Of a stretch of DNA of 12,781 nucleotides, positions 1-7,128 are shown piece after piece. Source of the DNA: an uncultured Clostridium sp. GTDB taxonomy: Bacteria > Bacillota_A > Clostridia > TANB77 > CAG-508. Each line of letters begins with the position of its first letter. Positions within the stretch are counted from its first letter, which is position 1. A program made the translations under genes and the position numbers. The notes beneath the pieces are model-generated. The model saw nothing but the letters and a program-made list of their open reading frames with translations, did not search any database and had not been told where the DNA came from. Location: positions 1 through 12,781 of the forward strand of contig CALIMU010000167.1 of assembly GCA_938045355.1 (NCBI GenBank), given 5' to 3'.

Positions 1-13
1 TATATAATATGTA

Positions 14-43
14 TTGAATAGTGTATATTATATAAAGTATATT
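14..43 (+). promoter_or_regulatory. Possible weak promoter of the HhH-GPD gene
   Basis: TTGAAT (14-19) lies 18 bases before TATATT (38-43), a loose match to a housekeeping sigma promoter. In sequence this AT-rich such a match has limited weight. The window edge prevents checking whether the gene is instead read from further upstream. Confidence 0.3.
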
Positions 44-84
44 AGAAATTAAGGATTATAATTATTATAGATAAGGAAGAAAAA

Positions 85-831
85 ATGACTTTAGATGAAA
101 AATGTAAAGAAATAGCAAAAGATGTTATAAAAGATTATAGTATATTAAGTGAAAACATGCTTAAAAAAGAAGAGAGTGATTTATTAAAAACTAATTGGAA
201 TGCATTTCTTCTAGGCCTTATAGCAGACCAATCTGTAAAAGCAGAAATGGCATGGAGACTTCCATATAATTTAGAAAAAAGATTAGGATATTTTGATTTT
301 GAGAGAATATTAAAAGAAGAAAGTGTGGGATCTTTAGAAAATATAATAAAAGAAAAGCCAGCACTTCATAGATATCCAAGAAAAATGGCAGAATACATAT
401 ATACTGCTATAGAAAAAGTGGTAAATGAATATTCTTCAGATATTTCAAATATGTGGAAAAATAATAAGGATGCTGAAATTATTGTTAAAAAGTTAGAAGA
501 ATTTAAAGGAATAAGCCATAAAAAAGCAGCACTTGGAACACTTCTTTTGGTAAGAGATTTTGGAGTTTCTTTAGAAAATTTATCATGTATAGATATTGCA
601 TATGATGTACATGTAAGAAGAGTGTTTTTAAGGATGGGACTTGTAGAAAAAGATAATATAAAAGAAGTGACAGAAAAAGCAAGATTCATATGTAAGAACT
701 TTCCAGGTTCTTTAACACTTCCATTTTGGGTTGTAGGAAGAGAATATTGTAGACTACAAAACCCTAAATGTAGTGAATGTAGGTTAAGTGAGTTTTGTGA
801 AAAGAAGATAGAACTTGGAACAGATATATAA
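85..831 (+). CDS. Iron-sulfur HhH-GPD DNA glycosylase, endonuclease III-like
   Basis: A 248-residue protein of the HhH-GPD base-excision repair superfamily, whose members flip out and excise damaged bases and often also cut the abasic site. The helix-hairpin-helix is at about residues 139-150 (EFKGISHKKAAL); Lys146 aligns with the catalytic Lys of endonuclease III. The conserved Asp is Asp174 in YDVHVRRV. The C-terminus has the [4Fe-4S] loop with the exact endonuclease III spacing C-X6-C-X2-C-X5-C (Cys222, 229, 232, 238). Lys146 and Asp174 are 28 residues apart, against about 18 in E. coli Nth, so this is a divergent branch rather than orthodox Nth, and its substrate cannot be read from the sequence. 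The start is set by AAGGAAG at 73-79. It is a single-gene unit closed by the terminator at 839-881. Confident for family, not for specificity. Confidence 0.85.
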   Translation: MTLDEKCKEIAKDVIKDYSILSENMLKKEESDLLKTNWNAFLLGLIADQSVKAEMAWRLPYNLEKRLGYFDFERILKEESVGSLENIIKEKPALHRYPRKMAEYIYTAIEKVVNEYSSDISNMWKNNKDAEIIVKKLEEFKGISHKKAALGTLLLVRDFGVSLENLSCIDIAYDVHVRRVFLRMGLVEKDNIKEVTEKARFICKNFPGSLTLPFWVVGREYCRLQNPKCSECRLSEFCEKKIELGTDI

Positions 832-838
832 ATAAAAT

Positions 839-881
839 AAATAGATTATATAAGAAAGATACTTGTATAATCTATTTTTTT
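839..881 (+). terminator. Intrinsic terminator after the HhH-GPD gene
   Basis: AAATAGATTATA (839-850) pairs perfectly with TATAATCTATTT (866-877) to give a 12-bp stem with a 15-nt loop, followed by a T run to 881. It separates the glycosylase gene from secA. Confidence 0.85.
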
Positions 882-929
882 GTAGGTATAATAAAAATAG
901 CGTAAATAGTAGAAAAAACAAAAATAGTA

Positions 930-938
930 TGATATTAT
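930..938 (+). promoter_or_regulatory. Extended -10 promoter element, candidate for secA
   Basis: TGATATTAT is an extended -10 (TGn plus TATTAT). No convincing -35 lies 16-18 bases upstream, as expected of promoters that rely on the extended -10. Transcription would begin near 945, leaving a leader of about 50 nt that contains two inverted repeats before secA. An alternative is TTGTAT (863-868) with TATAAT (887-892), which overlaps the upstream terminator. Confidence 0.45.
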
Positions 939-950
939 AAAAATATTGTT

Positions 951-994
951 TTAGCTATTGACATAGCTAAGTTTAAGAAAGAAAGGTAAACTTA
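951..994 (+). promoter_or_regulatory. secA leader with two consecutive inverted repeats
   Basis: TTAGCTA (951-957) and TAGCTAA (964-970) form a 7-bp stem around a TTGACA loop. Immediately after, TAAGTTTA (968-975) and TAAACTTA (987-994) form an 8-bp stem whose 11-nt loop carries the GAAAGG ribosome binding site (981-986). The linear distance from GAAAGG to the ATG at 999 is 12 nt, longer than ideal; the second stem would shorten it or alter access. The stems share bases 968-970, so they compete at the edge. Any translational control of SecA is inference. Confidence 0.4.
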
Positions 995-998
995 AAAA

Positions 999-3870
999 AT
1001 GGGAATATTAAAAAAGATATTTAAATCATATAGTGATAGAGAAGTTAAAAGAATACAACCATTAGTAAAAAAGATTAATGATCTAGAAAAAGAAATGGAA
1101 AAACTTAGTGATTCAGAATTATCTAAGAAAACAGAATATTTTAAAGAACAATTAGCAAATGGTAAAACTTTAGATGATATTTTACCAGAAGCTTTTGCAG
1201 TAGTTCGTGAAGCATCAAAAAGAGCTATAGGTCTTAGACATTATGATGTTCAGTTAATTGGTGGGATAATATTACATCAAGGAAGAATTGCAGAAATGAA
1301 AACGGGTGAAGGTAAAACATTAGTAGAAACATTACCTGCATATTTAAATGCATTAACAGGAAAAGGTGTACATATTGTTACAGTTAATGAATATCTTGCA
1401 AAACGTGATAGTGAATGGATGGGTAAAATCTTTAAATTCTTAGGAATGACAGTTGGACTTAATTTAAATCAAATGAATTCAAACCAAAAGAGAAAACAAT
1501 ATCAAGCAGATATAATGTATACAACAAATAATGAACTTGGATTTGATTATTTAAGAGATAATATGGTTATATATAAAGAAGATATGGTACAAAGACCACT
1601 TAATTATGCAATAGTAGACGAAATTGACTCAATACTAATTGATGAAGCTAGAACACCACTTATAATCTCTGGTAGAAGTACAAAATCTACAGACTTATAC
1701 AAAAAAGCAGATAGTTTTGTAAGAACATTAGAAAAGAAAGAAATTATAGAAGAAGATTCTAAGAATAAGGAACAAGCAGAAGAGTTAGACAAATATGATT
1801 ATGTTGTAAACTTAAAAAATAGAACAGCAACACTTACAGGTAAGGGTGCAAAAAAGGCAGAAGAATATTTTGGACTTGATAATTTAAATGAACTTGATAA
1901 TGCAGATATAGTTCATAATATTAATCAAGCACTTCAAGCACATGGTATTATGAGAAATGATATTGATTATATAGTTAAAGATGGAGAAGTACTAATAGTT
2001 GATGAATTTACAGGTCGTATAATGGAAGGAAGAAGATATTCTAACCGGATTACACCAAGCTATAGAAGCTAAAGAACAAGTAAGAATTGCAGATGAATCA
2101 AAAACACTTGCAACAATAACATTCCAAAACTTCTTTAGAATATATGACAAATTAGCAGGTATGACTGGTACTGCGATGACAGAAGATAAAGAATTTAAAG
2201 AAATATATAATCTTGATGTTGTTACAATACCAACAAATTTACCAGTAATTAGAAAAGATAATAATGATATAATATACAAAACAGAAGATTCTAAATTTAA
2301 AGCAGTTATAGAAGAAATAAAAGATGCACATGAAAAAGGACAACCAGTACTTGTAGGTACAGCATCTATAGAAAATTCTGAAAAAATAAGTAAACTTCTT
2401 AAAAAAGAAGGATTAAAACATGAAGTTTTAAATGCTAAAAATCATGAAAAAGAAGCAGAAATAGTAGCACAAGCAGGTAAATATGGAGCAATAACAATAG
2501 CAACAAACATGGCAGGACGTGGTACTGACATTATGCTTGGAGGGAATAGTGAATTTTTAGCTATTGAAGAAATGAGAAGAAAAGGTAGAACAGAAGCAGA
2601 AATAGCAGAAGCTACAGCATATAATGATACTGATGATGAATATATCTTAGAACTTAGAAAAGAATATAGAGATTTAAATAAGAAGTTTAAAGATGAAATA
2701 GAAGAAGAAAAAGAAAAAGTTGTTGAAGCTGGTGGCCTTAAGATAATAGGTACTGAAAGACATGATTCAAGAAGAATTGATAATCAGTTAAGAGGTAGAA
2801 GTGGACGTCAAGGAGACCCAGGAGAATCAATATTCTATCTATCATTAGATGATAAATTAATGCATATATTTGGTGGAGATCATGTAGCAAGATTCTACGA
2901 TAAGCTTGCAATAGATGAAACTATGCCAATTCAAGTGGGATTCATATCTAAAGCATTAGAAAATGCACAAAAAAGAGTTGAAGGTATAAACTTTGACAGT
3001 AGAAAAAGAACCCTTAACTATGATGATGTTATGAATGCACAAAGAGAAATAATTTATGCACAAAGAAGAGTTGTATTAGATGGTGAAGATGTTGATGATA
3101 TTATTCAAAAAATGGTTGAAGATACTGTTGATGAAATAGTAAATACATATCAAGATGATATTGAAAACAATAAGCTAAATAAGGCATTATTTAAACAAGA
3201 AATTATAAACCTTTTAACAATTGATTCTGTTCCAGAATTAGAAAAAGAAAAGGTAGAAGAAGTTAAAGAAGAAAAAGCTGAAAAGACTGAAGAAAAATCA
3301 GATAAAAAGAATAAGAAAAAGAAAAAAGAAAAGAAAGAATCAAAATCTAAAAAAGCTATAATAAACCATGAAATATTAAGAAAAGAATTGAAAGAAAAAG
3401 CGTTAGAAATCTTAAAAGAAAAGAAAGAACAAATAGGAAAAGATTTTGCAGAACTTGAAAGAGTAGTAATGCTTAAAGTTGTTGATGATAAGTGGATGGA
3501 ACATTTAGATAACATGGAAGACTTAAGAAATGGTATTGGACTTAGAGGATATGCACAAAAAGATCCAGTTGTACAATATAGAATTGAAGGTACATACATG
3601 TTTGAAGAAATGATAACAGAAATTAAGCTTGAAATAACTAAACTTATGATGCATGTATACAAAGATGAACATGCTGAAAGAACACAAAGTGTTGAAATAA
3701 CAGGAGAACTTGTAGGACAAGGTGTTCATATAGATAAAGAACCACCTAAACCAAAAACAGAAAAAGGTACTCCAGTTGTAAACAAGGAAATTAAAGTTGG
3801 TAGAAACGAAAAATGTCCTTGTGGAAGTGGTAAGAAGTACAAGAACTGTTGTGGTAAAGATAAAAAATAA
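999..3870 (+). CDS. secA: Preprotein translocase ATPase SecA, interrupted by a one-base frameshift
   Basis: SecA is the cytoplasmic motor that drives preproteins through the SecYEG channel by ATP hydrolysis. The N-terminal part reads 999-2072, and the remainder continues in the next frame from 2047 to 3870 (first internal ATG 2161). Dropping one C at 2045-2046 restores the conserved [16 protein letters not shown] and one 956-residue protein. In repaired numbering: Walker A TGEGKT 102-107, DEID 207-210 then [14 protein letters not shown], the AGMTGTA stretch, motif V GRGTD, motif [15 protein letters not shown], and a zinc-binding tail with Cys939, 941, 950 and 951 (CxCx8CC). A Lys/Glu-rich linker at about 747-787 makes it longer than B. 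subtilis (841) or E. coli (901) SecA. The start gives the normal MGILKKIF opening. SecA is normally essential and the rest of the gene is intact, so a sequence or assembly error is likelier than real loss. Confidence 0.95.
2043..2049 (+). other. secA: Frameshift site in secA (one extra C)
   Basis: The bases here read AACCGGA. The SecA family needs Asn-Gly-Leu-His (AAC GGA TTA CAC) at this point, and deleting one of the two C residues at 2045-2046 gives exactly that and opens the frame to the normal zinc-binding tail. As written, the upstream frame adds nine foreign residues and stops at 2072. There is no slippery heptamer or long homopolymer, so programmed frameshifting is not supported. Confidence 0.85.
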
Positions 3871-3884
3871 TTGAACAAAAAGTG

Positions 3885-3921
3885 AAAAGATTATCTCATA
3901 TTATTAAGAGATAATCTTTTT
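3885..3921 (+). terminator. Intrinsic terminator after secA
   Basis: AAAAGATTATCTC (3885-3897) and GAGATAATCTTTT (3908-3920) form a perfect 13-bp stem with a 10-nt loop ending in a T run. A-rich and T-rich flanks could let it work in both directions. It ends the secA transcription unit. Confidence 0.85.
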
Positions 3922-3982
3922 GTCTATGATTTTGATAATAATATAAGGAGATAGGATTTAAAAGTAAGCTAGTCTCGTTATA

Positions 3983-4011
3983 TTGAGATAATCTTATTTT
4001 TATAGTATAAT
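3983..4011 (+). promoter_or_regulatory. Promoter of the zinc-ribbon/SHOCT gene
   Basis: TTGAGA (3983-3988), a 17-nt spacer and TATAAT (4006-4011) give a near-consensus housekeeping sigma promoter. Its -35 lies within a second copy of GAGATAATCTT (3985-3995), the same 11 bases as the right arm of the secA terminator (3908-3918). Confidence 0.65.
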
Positions 4012-4054
4012 GATTTTCAGATTATATATCTAAATTGGAAGTAGGGTAATAAAT

Positions 4055-4852
4055 ATGGGGTTATTTTCTAAGGAAAAATGTATTTTATGTGGAGCTGAAG
4101 CAGGAGCTCTAGGAAGAACCAAATTAAATGATGGAACATTTTTATGTTTGAATTGTGTTGTAAAAACAGGTATTAGTCAAGGATTTACTGCAAATACATT
4201 AAAAGGATTATCATTAGATGGAATAAAAGAAAGAATTGAGTATCATGAAAAAGATATGAAAGAAAACTCAGAAAGAGTAGCTAATTTTAATGCTACATAT
4301 CAAGTAGGAGGTTATATATGGTTTGATGATAATCATAAATGGTTTTTATTTCCACAAGGTACATTTAGTTCTAAAATAAATAATTGTTATGTTTTTAAAT
4401 ATGATGAGATAGTAGATTTTAAAGTTCTTGAAGATGGAACAGCAATAACAAAAGGTGGGCTTGGAAAAGCATTAGTAGGTGGTGTAATATTTGGACGAGC
4501 AGGGATTATTGCAGGAGGAACATCAAAAAAGACTATAGAAATTTGTAATAAATTAGAAATTAAGGTTACTACAAGAAATCAAGATAGACCAGTTGTATAC
4601 CTGAATTTAATAAATACTAAATTTAAGAAAAGTAGTTTTTTATATAAACAAGCATCAAAAAGTGTGCAAGATATTTTATCAAAATTCCAAATTGTAGTTG
4701 ATCAATTAGAACAAGAAAAAGGTGTTACAAAAGAATCAACATCAGGTACATCATCTGCAGATGAAATAAAGAAATTTAAAGAACTATTAGATATGGATGC
4801 AATTACTCAAGAAGAATTTGATACTAAGAAAAAAGAATTATTAGGACTATAA
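4055..4852 (+). CDS. Zinc-ribbon (DUF4428-like) and SHOCT domain protein
   Basis: A 265-residue cytoplasmic-looking protein. The N-terminus has a four-cysteine zinc ribbon (Cys9, Cys12, Cys31, Cys34) of the DUF4428 type. The middle (about 85-205) is rich in beta-strand-like segments and may be a PH-like fold. It contains the Gly-rich hydrophobic stretch at about 133-155 (KGGLGKALVGGVIFGRAGII), as in related Bacillota proteins. The C-terminus (about 234-265) is a SHOCT domain, with the pattern EIKKFKELLDMDAIT then EEFDTKKKELL. Such proteins are common in clostridia and of unknown role; SHOCT is thought to mediate oligomerisation or protein contacts. The start follows a weak GGAAGTAGGG site (4038-4047). 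It is monocistronic, with its own promoter and the terminator at 4912-4943. Domain calls are confident; function is unknown. Confidence 0.85.
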   Translation: MGLFSKEKCILCGAEAGALGRTKLNDGTFLCLNCVVKTGISQGFTANTLKGLSLDGIKERIEYHEKDMKENSERVANFNATYQVGGYIWFDDNHKWFLFPQGTFSSKINNCYVFKYDEIVDFKVLEDGTAITKGGLGKALVGGVIFGRAGIIAGGTSKKTIEICNKLEIKVTTRNQDRPVVYLNLINTKFKKSSFLYKQASKSVQDILSKFQIVVDQLEQEKGVTKESTSGTSSADEIKKFKELLDMDAITQEEFDTKKKELLGL

Positions 4853-4892
4853 AAAGATGGCAGTTCGTGTCATTGTATGGCAGTAAGTAAGG

Positions 4893-4901
4893 TGATATAA
4901 T
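4893..4901 (+). promoter_or_regulatory. Extended -10 element directly upstream of a terminator
   Basis: TGATATAAT is an extended -10, with a plausible -35 TTGTAT at 4873-4878 (17-nt spacer). The expected start point (about 4908) is only a few bases before the hairpin beginning at 4912. The transcript would therefore stop after about 35 nt unless it reads through into the HNH chimera. Its use is unproven. Confidence 0.4.
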
Positions 4902-4911
4902 AGTAACATAG

Positions 4912-4943
4912 GAGATTACCTAGAGATAGGTGGTCTCTTTTTT
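4912..4943 (+). terminator. Intrinsic terminator before the HNH chimera
   Basis: GAGATTACCT (4912-4921) pairs with AGGTGGTCTC (4928-4937) over 10 bp with two G-U pairs and a 6-nt loop, followed by six T (4938-4943). It ends the zinc-ribbon/SHOCT unit. Because a promoter-like -10 sits just upstream, it could also act as an attenuator for the next gene. Confidence 0.85.
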
Positions 4944-4968
4944 GTTGCGAAAAGGAAGTGAATAATAG

Positions 4969-5535
4969 ATGTTTAAAACCTGCTCAATCTGCGGAAAAAT
5001 ACATGATATAAATAAGGTATGTAGAAGGCAGATACAAAAGAAAGATACAAAGGCTAGTAAATTTAGAAACGCATATCAGTGGAAGAAAAAAAGAGATAGT
5101 ATCAAGACCAGAGATAAGCATCTATGTAGAGTGTGTCTAAGAGGTAAATACGAAACAAATTATAGATACACCTATGAAGACTTAGAAGTGCATCACATAG
5201 TACTAATAGAAGAAGATTATTCATTATCGTTTGGCGCTGAAAATGCAAATTTTTTCTATCAACCAGAACCATATATAACAGGAAATAAGATATATTATAT
5301 ATATACTTCTATTATACCTAAATATGCTTGCTTATATATTAAGATTATTCTAGAAGCAACATTTTCGAGTAAATATTCCTTTTCAGATGGAATGATTCCA
5401 AATAAAATAAAAAGAAAAACAATTAAATTACTAATAGATAAAAATGAAAATCCAGGTTGGGATTATATGGAACAATATATGATGAATTTGTTGAAAGATA
5501 CAAGAGACAACCTGAATCATTTTAAATATGTTTAA
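4969..5535 (+). CDS. Chimeric ORF: truncated HNH endonuclease joined to an RM specificity-subunit tail
   Basis: The 188 codons join two unrelated parts. Residues 1 to about 86 resemble phage-type HNH endonucleases found near terminase genes: CxxC at Cys5/Cys8, CxxC at Cys53/Cys56 in DKHLCRVCLRG, and the first HNH histidines in DLEVHHIVLIEEDYS (His75, His76). The usual continuation, with the Asn, the last His and the closing metal ligands, is missing. From about residue 90 the protein has features of the C-terminal target-recognition end of type I or BcgI-like specificity subunits: FFYQPEPYITGN (95-106), SSKYSFSDGMIPNKIK (133-148) and IDKNENPGWDYMEQYM (156-171). AGGAAG (4953-4958) lies 10 nt before ATG. 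The frame is open across the join, so a product could be made, but HNH catalysis is probably lost. I infer a deletion scar. The HNH part is sure; the specificity part is recognised from motif memory. Confidence 0.75.
   Translation: MFKTCSICGKIHDINKVCRRQIQKKDTKASKFRNAYQWKKKRDSIKTRDKHLCRVCLRGKYETNYRYTYEDLEVHHIVLIEEDYSLSFGAENANFFYQPEPYITGNKIYYIYTSIIPKYACLYIKIILEATFSSKYSFSDGMIPNKIKRKTIKLLIDKNENPGWDYMEQYMMNLLKDTRDNLNHFKYV
5236..5535 (+). pseudogene. Remnant 3' end of a restriction-modification specificity (S-like) gene
   Basis: This is the second half of the chimeric ORF. It keeps the FYQPEPYITGN strand region and the ending xDKNxNPxWxxMExYM, which I associate with type I S or BcgI-like recognition subunits. 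Nothing of the first recognition domain, the methyltransferase or the restriction subunit remains nearby. This supports a large deletion that joined the HNH gene to the last roughly 100 codons of an RM gene. Confidence 0.5.
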
Positions 5536-5615
5536 ATAGATGTTGGTATACAAATAGGATATATATGCAAATTAAAAGTATATAAGTTTAGAGTGAGACT
5601 TTATTACTTACATTC

Positions 5616-5644
5616 TTGACATTGATTTGTTTGAAATATAATAT
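5616..5644 (+). promoter_or_regulatory. Consensus promoter of the decayed DUF1653 copy
   Basis: TTGACA (5616-5621), a 17-nt spacer and TAATAT (5639-5644) match the housekeeping sigma consensus almost perfectly. It is the same promoter as at 9001-9029 with one spacer change, so transcription is probably retained although the gene is broken. Read-through could reach the next gene only past the terminator at 6028-6057. Confidence 0.75.
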
Positions 5645-5676
5645 CATATTAATAATATTTTAGGGAGGAATTATTT

Positions 5677-5963
5677 GTGGAAAGAAATTTTAATAAAGGC
5701 GATATTGTTCAACATTTTAAAAGAGAAACAGTGACTGAAGAACAATCAGAAAAAGAGCCCAACTTATACCTGTATGAAATTATTGGCATTGCAAGGCATA
5801 CTGAAAACAAAGAAGAAGTTATGGTATATAGCCATTATATCAAATAGAATGTATGAATGGAGTTGATTTTGTAGTACGACCATTGGAAATGTTTATGTCA
5901 GAAGTAGATAGAGATAAATATTCAAGTATAACTCAAAAATATCGTTTTGAATTAAAAAAGTAG
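5677..5963 (+). pseudogene. DUF1653 family gene, frameshifted copy
   Basis: This is a broken paralogue of the intact DUF1653 gene at 9062-9358. It opens with GTG at 5677 (ATG in the intact copy) after GGGAGG (5663-5668), and matches through VQHFKRET and LYEIIGIARHTENKEEVMVY. A one-base deletion near 5830, within a cluster of substitutions, then leads to a stop at 5845-5847 after 56 codons. The rest (CMNGVDFVVRPLEMFMSEVDR) is still readable in another frame up to 5961-5963. A second one-base loss in the A run near 5960 has accumulated. Two indels plus clustered changes suggest decay rather than a read error. Because the promoter is intact, a 56-residue peptide may still be made. Confidence 0.85.
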
Positions 5964-6027
5964 AAAAGAGTAAAATAAATATTAGTGTAAATAAGATGAA
6001 AGAATAACGGTTAGAATATTATAGTAT

Positions 6028-6057
6028 AGAGTTAACAAATATTGTTAGCTCTTTTTT
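6028..6057 (+). terminator. Intrinsic terminator after the decayed DUF1653 copy
   Basis: AGAGTTAACAA (6028-6038) pairs with TTGTTAGCTCT (6042-6052) over 11 bp with one G-U pair and a 3-nt loop, then T residues to 6057. It is not the same hairpin as the one after the intact copy (9386-9412), so the terminators were not part of the duplication. Confidence 0.8.
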
Positions 6058-6071
6058 GAGCCTAATTATTA

Positions 6072-6080
6072 TGATATAAT
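6072..6080 (+). promoter_or_regulatory. Extended -10 promoter of the PD-(D/E)XK gene
   Basis: TGATATAAT is an extended -10 with no convincing -35; the best is TTTTTG at 6053-6058, inside the terminator T run. It lies just after the upstream terminator and about 33 nt before the start codon, so the nuclease-like gene appears to be its own unit. Confidence 0.55.
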
Positions 6081-6112
6081 TTCATTAAATATTAAAGTAT
6101 TGGAGGGATAAA

Positions 6113-7033
6113 ATGGAGTTTAATATAAAAAACGTATATGAAAGAGATATAGATTTATATATTATAAATAAGTTTATAAATGATTCAAAGTTTAAAGAAT
6201 TATTTTTGAAAAAAATAAATTGTAAAAATTATCAAGTATGTAAATGTTTACATTCTTTTGCGGATGAAAATGGAGAGAGCGATATTACTATAATTTTAGA
6301 AAATGATAATAGGAAGATTGGATTACTAATAGAGGATAAAATAAATTCAATAGCAATGCCAAAACAATATGAAAGATATATATTAAGAGCAGAAAAACAA
6401 AAAGATGAAGGATTATTTGATAATTATTATATTTTTATTATTGCTCCAAAGAGTTATATTGATTTAGATAAGGAAGCACAAAAATATGACAATAAAATAT
6501 CTTATGAAGAAATTTTAGATTATATTTCAGGAGATGTTTATGGAGAAAGTTTAATTAAAAGAGCTATTGAAGAAAAGAAGAAAGGATATGAAGTTGTAGA
6601 AAACAGGTCAGTTACTCTTTTTTGGGAGAAATATTATGAGATGGTTGAAAATAGATTTAGTGATTTAGAATTAAAAAGAATTGAAGGGCCTAGAGGAAGT
6701 GATGCAAACTGGCCAATATTTTCAACACCAATTAAAAAGATAAAAATTCTTCATAAAGCAGATAGAGGCTATGTTGATTTAACATTCCGAAGAGTATCAC
6801 TATACTATTCTGAAGTTTATGATATAGTAAAAAATGTTCTTAAAGAAAATATGAAACTTAAAAAAACAGGAAAATCACTAGCAATTCGTATTGATGTACC
6901 TGAAATTGATTTTAAAAAAGATTTTGAACAGCAAGAAGAAAATGTAATTAAATGTTTAGAAGTAGTTAGAGAATTACAGGAGTTTATGAAAAAAATAGAT
7001 TATAAGGAAATATTAAGATTAGCGAATAGTTAG
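6113..7033 (+). CDS. PD-(D/E)XK nuclease superfamily protein
   Basis: A 306-residue soluble protein with the core pattern of PD-(D/E)XK nucleases, in particular the PDDEXK_4-like families: ESDITIIL with Asp57 at the end of the first core strand, LLIEDKI with Glu74 and Lys76 forming E-x-K on the next strand, and a Gln85-xxx-Tyr-type helix (PKQYERYI) that matches the trailing Q seen in many members. The second half (about 170-306) is unrecognised and may bind DNA or a partner. Stand-alone proteins of this kind are frequent in phage-defence and mobile regions, but their targets are mostly unknown. GGAGGG (6102-6107), 5 nt before ATG, fixes the start strongly. It lies between the two DUF1653 repeats. 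The fold call is good; substrate and role are unknown. Confidence 0.75.
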   Translation: MEFNIKNVYERDIDLYIINKFINDSKFKELFLKKINCKNYQVCKCLHSFADENGESDITIILENDNRKIGLLIEDKINSIAMPKQYERYILRAEKQKDEGLFDNYYIFIIAPKSYIDLDKEAQKYDNKISYEEILDYISGDVYGESLIKRAIEEKKKGYEVVENRSVTLFWEKYYEMVENRFSDLELKRIEGPRGSDANWPIFSTPIKKIKILHKADRGYVDLTFRRVSLYYSEVYDIVKNVLKENMKLKKTGKSLAIRIDVPEIDFKKDFEQQEENVIKCLEVVRELQEFMKKIDYKEILRLANS

Positions 7034-7076
7034 AAAGGTATGATTATAGAATTACAATACACATGAGACAATAAAA

Positions 7077-7128
7077 AAGAACACCTTGTGTTAAAATAAT
7101 AATAGAAAACACACACAAAGGAGTTCTT
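7077..7128 (+). repeat. Imperfect inverted repeat overlapping a ribosome binding site
   Basis: The left arm AAGAACACCTTGTGTT (7077-7092) pairs with the right arm at 7108-7128: AAGAAC with GTTCTT, CCTT with AAGG, GTGTT with AACAC. There is one A-A mismatch and a small bulge, giving about 15 bp around an AT-rich loop. The right arm contains the AAAGGAG site of the mini-ORF at 7129. It may be a mobile-element end, a MITE-like remnant or a leader hairpin that hides the ribosome binding site. No T run follows, so it is not an obvious terminator. Confidence 0.6.

Larger units (their letters stand above)
5612..5965 (+). repeat. Direct repeat copy 1: promoter plus decayed DUF1653 gene
   Basis: This stretch aligns with 8997-9352 throughout, including the promoter, leader, ribosome binding site and whole coding region. 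By hand I count roughly 30 differences in about 350 bases. Similarity starts at ATTCTTGACA, just before the -35, and ends just past the coding region. The duplicated unit is therefore a complete promoter-gene cassette. Confidence 0.85.

Noticed and set aside
958..963. TTGACA as a -35 for secA
   Set aside because: It lies in a hairpin loop only about 36 nt before the start codon, with no -10 at the right distance; it is better explained as loop sequence.
3150..3662. Long open frame on the minus strand inside secA
   Set aside because: It mirrors the Lys/Glu-rich coding strand as a Ser/Phe-rich, low-complexity translation, has no ribosome binding site and is fully overlapped by well-conserved secA.
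2161..3870. Independent gene starting at the ATG at 2161
   Set aside because: There is no ribosome binding site before it, and the upstream bases 2047-2160 continue SecA homology in the same frame; it is the second part of a frameshifted secA.
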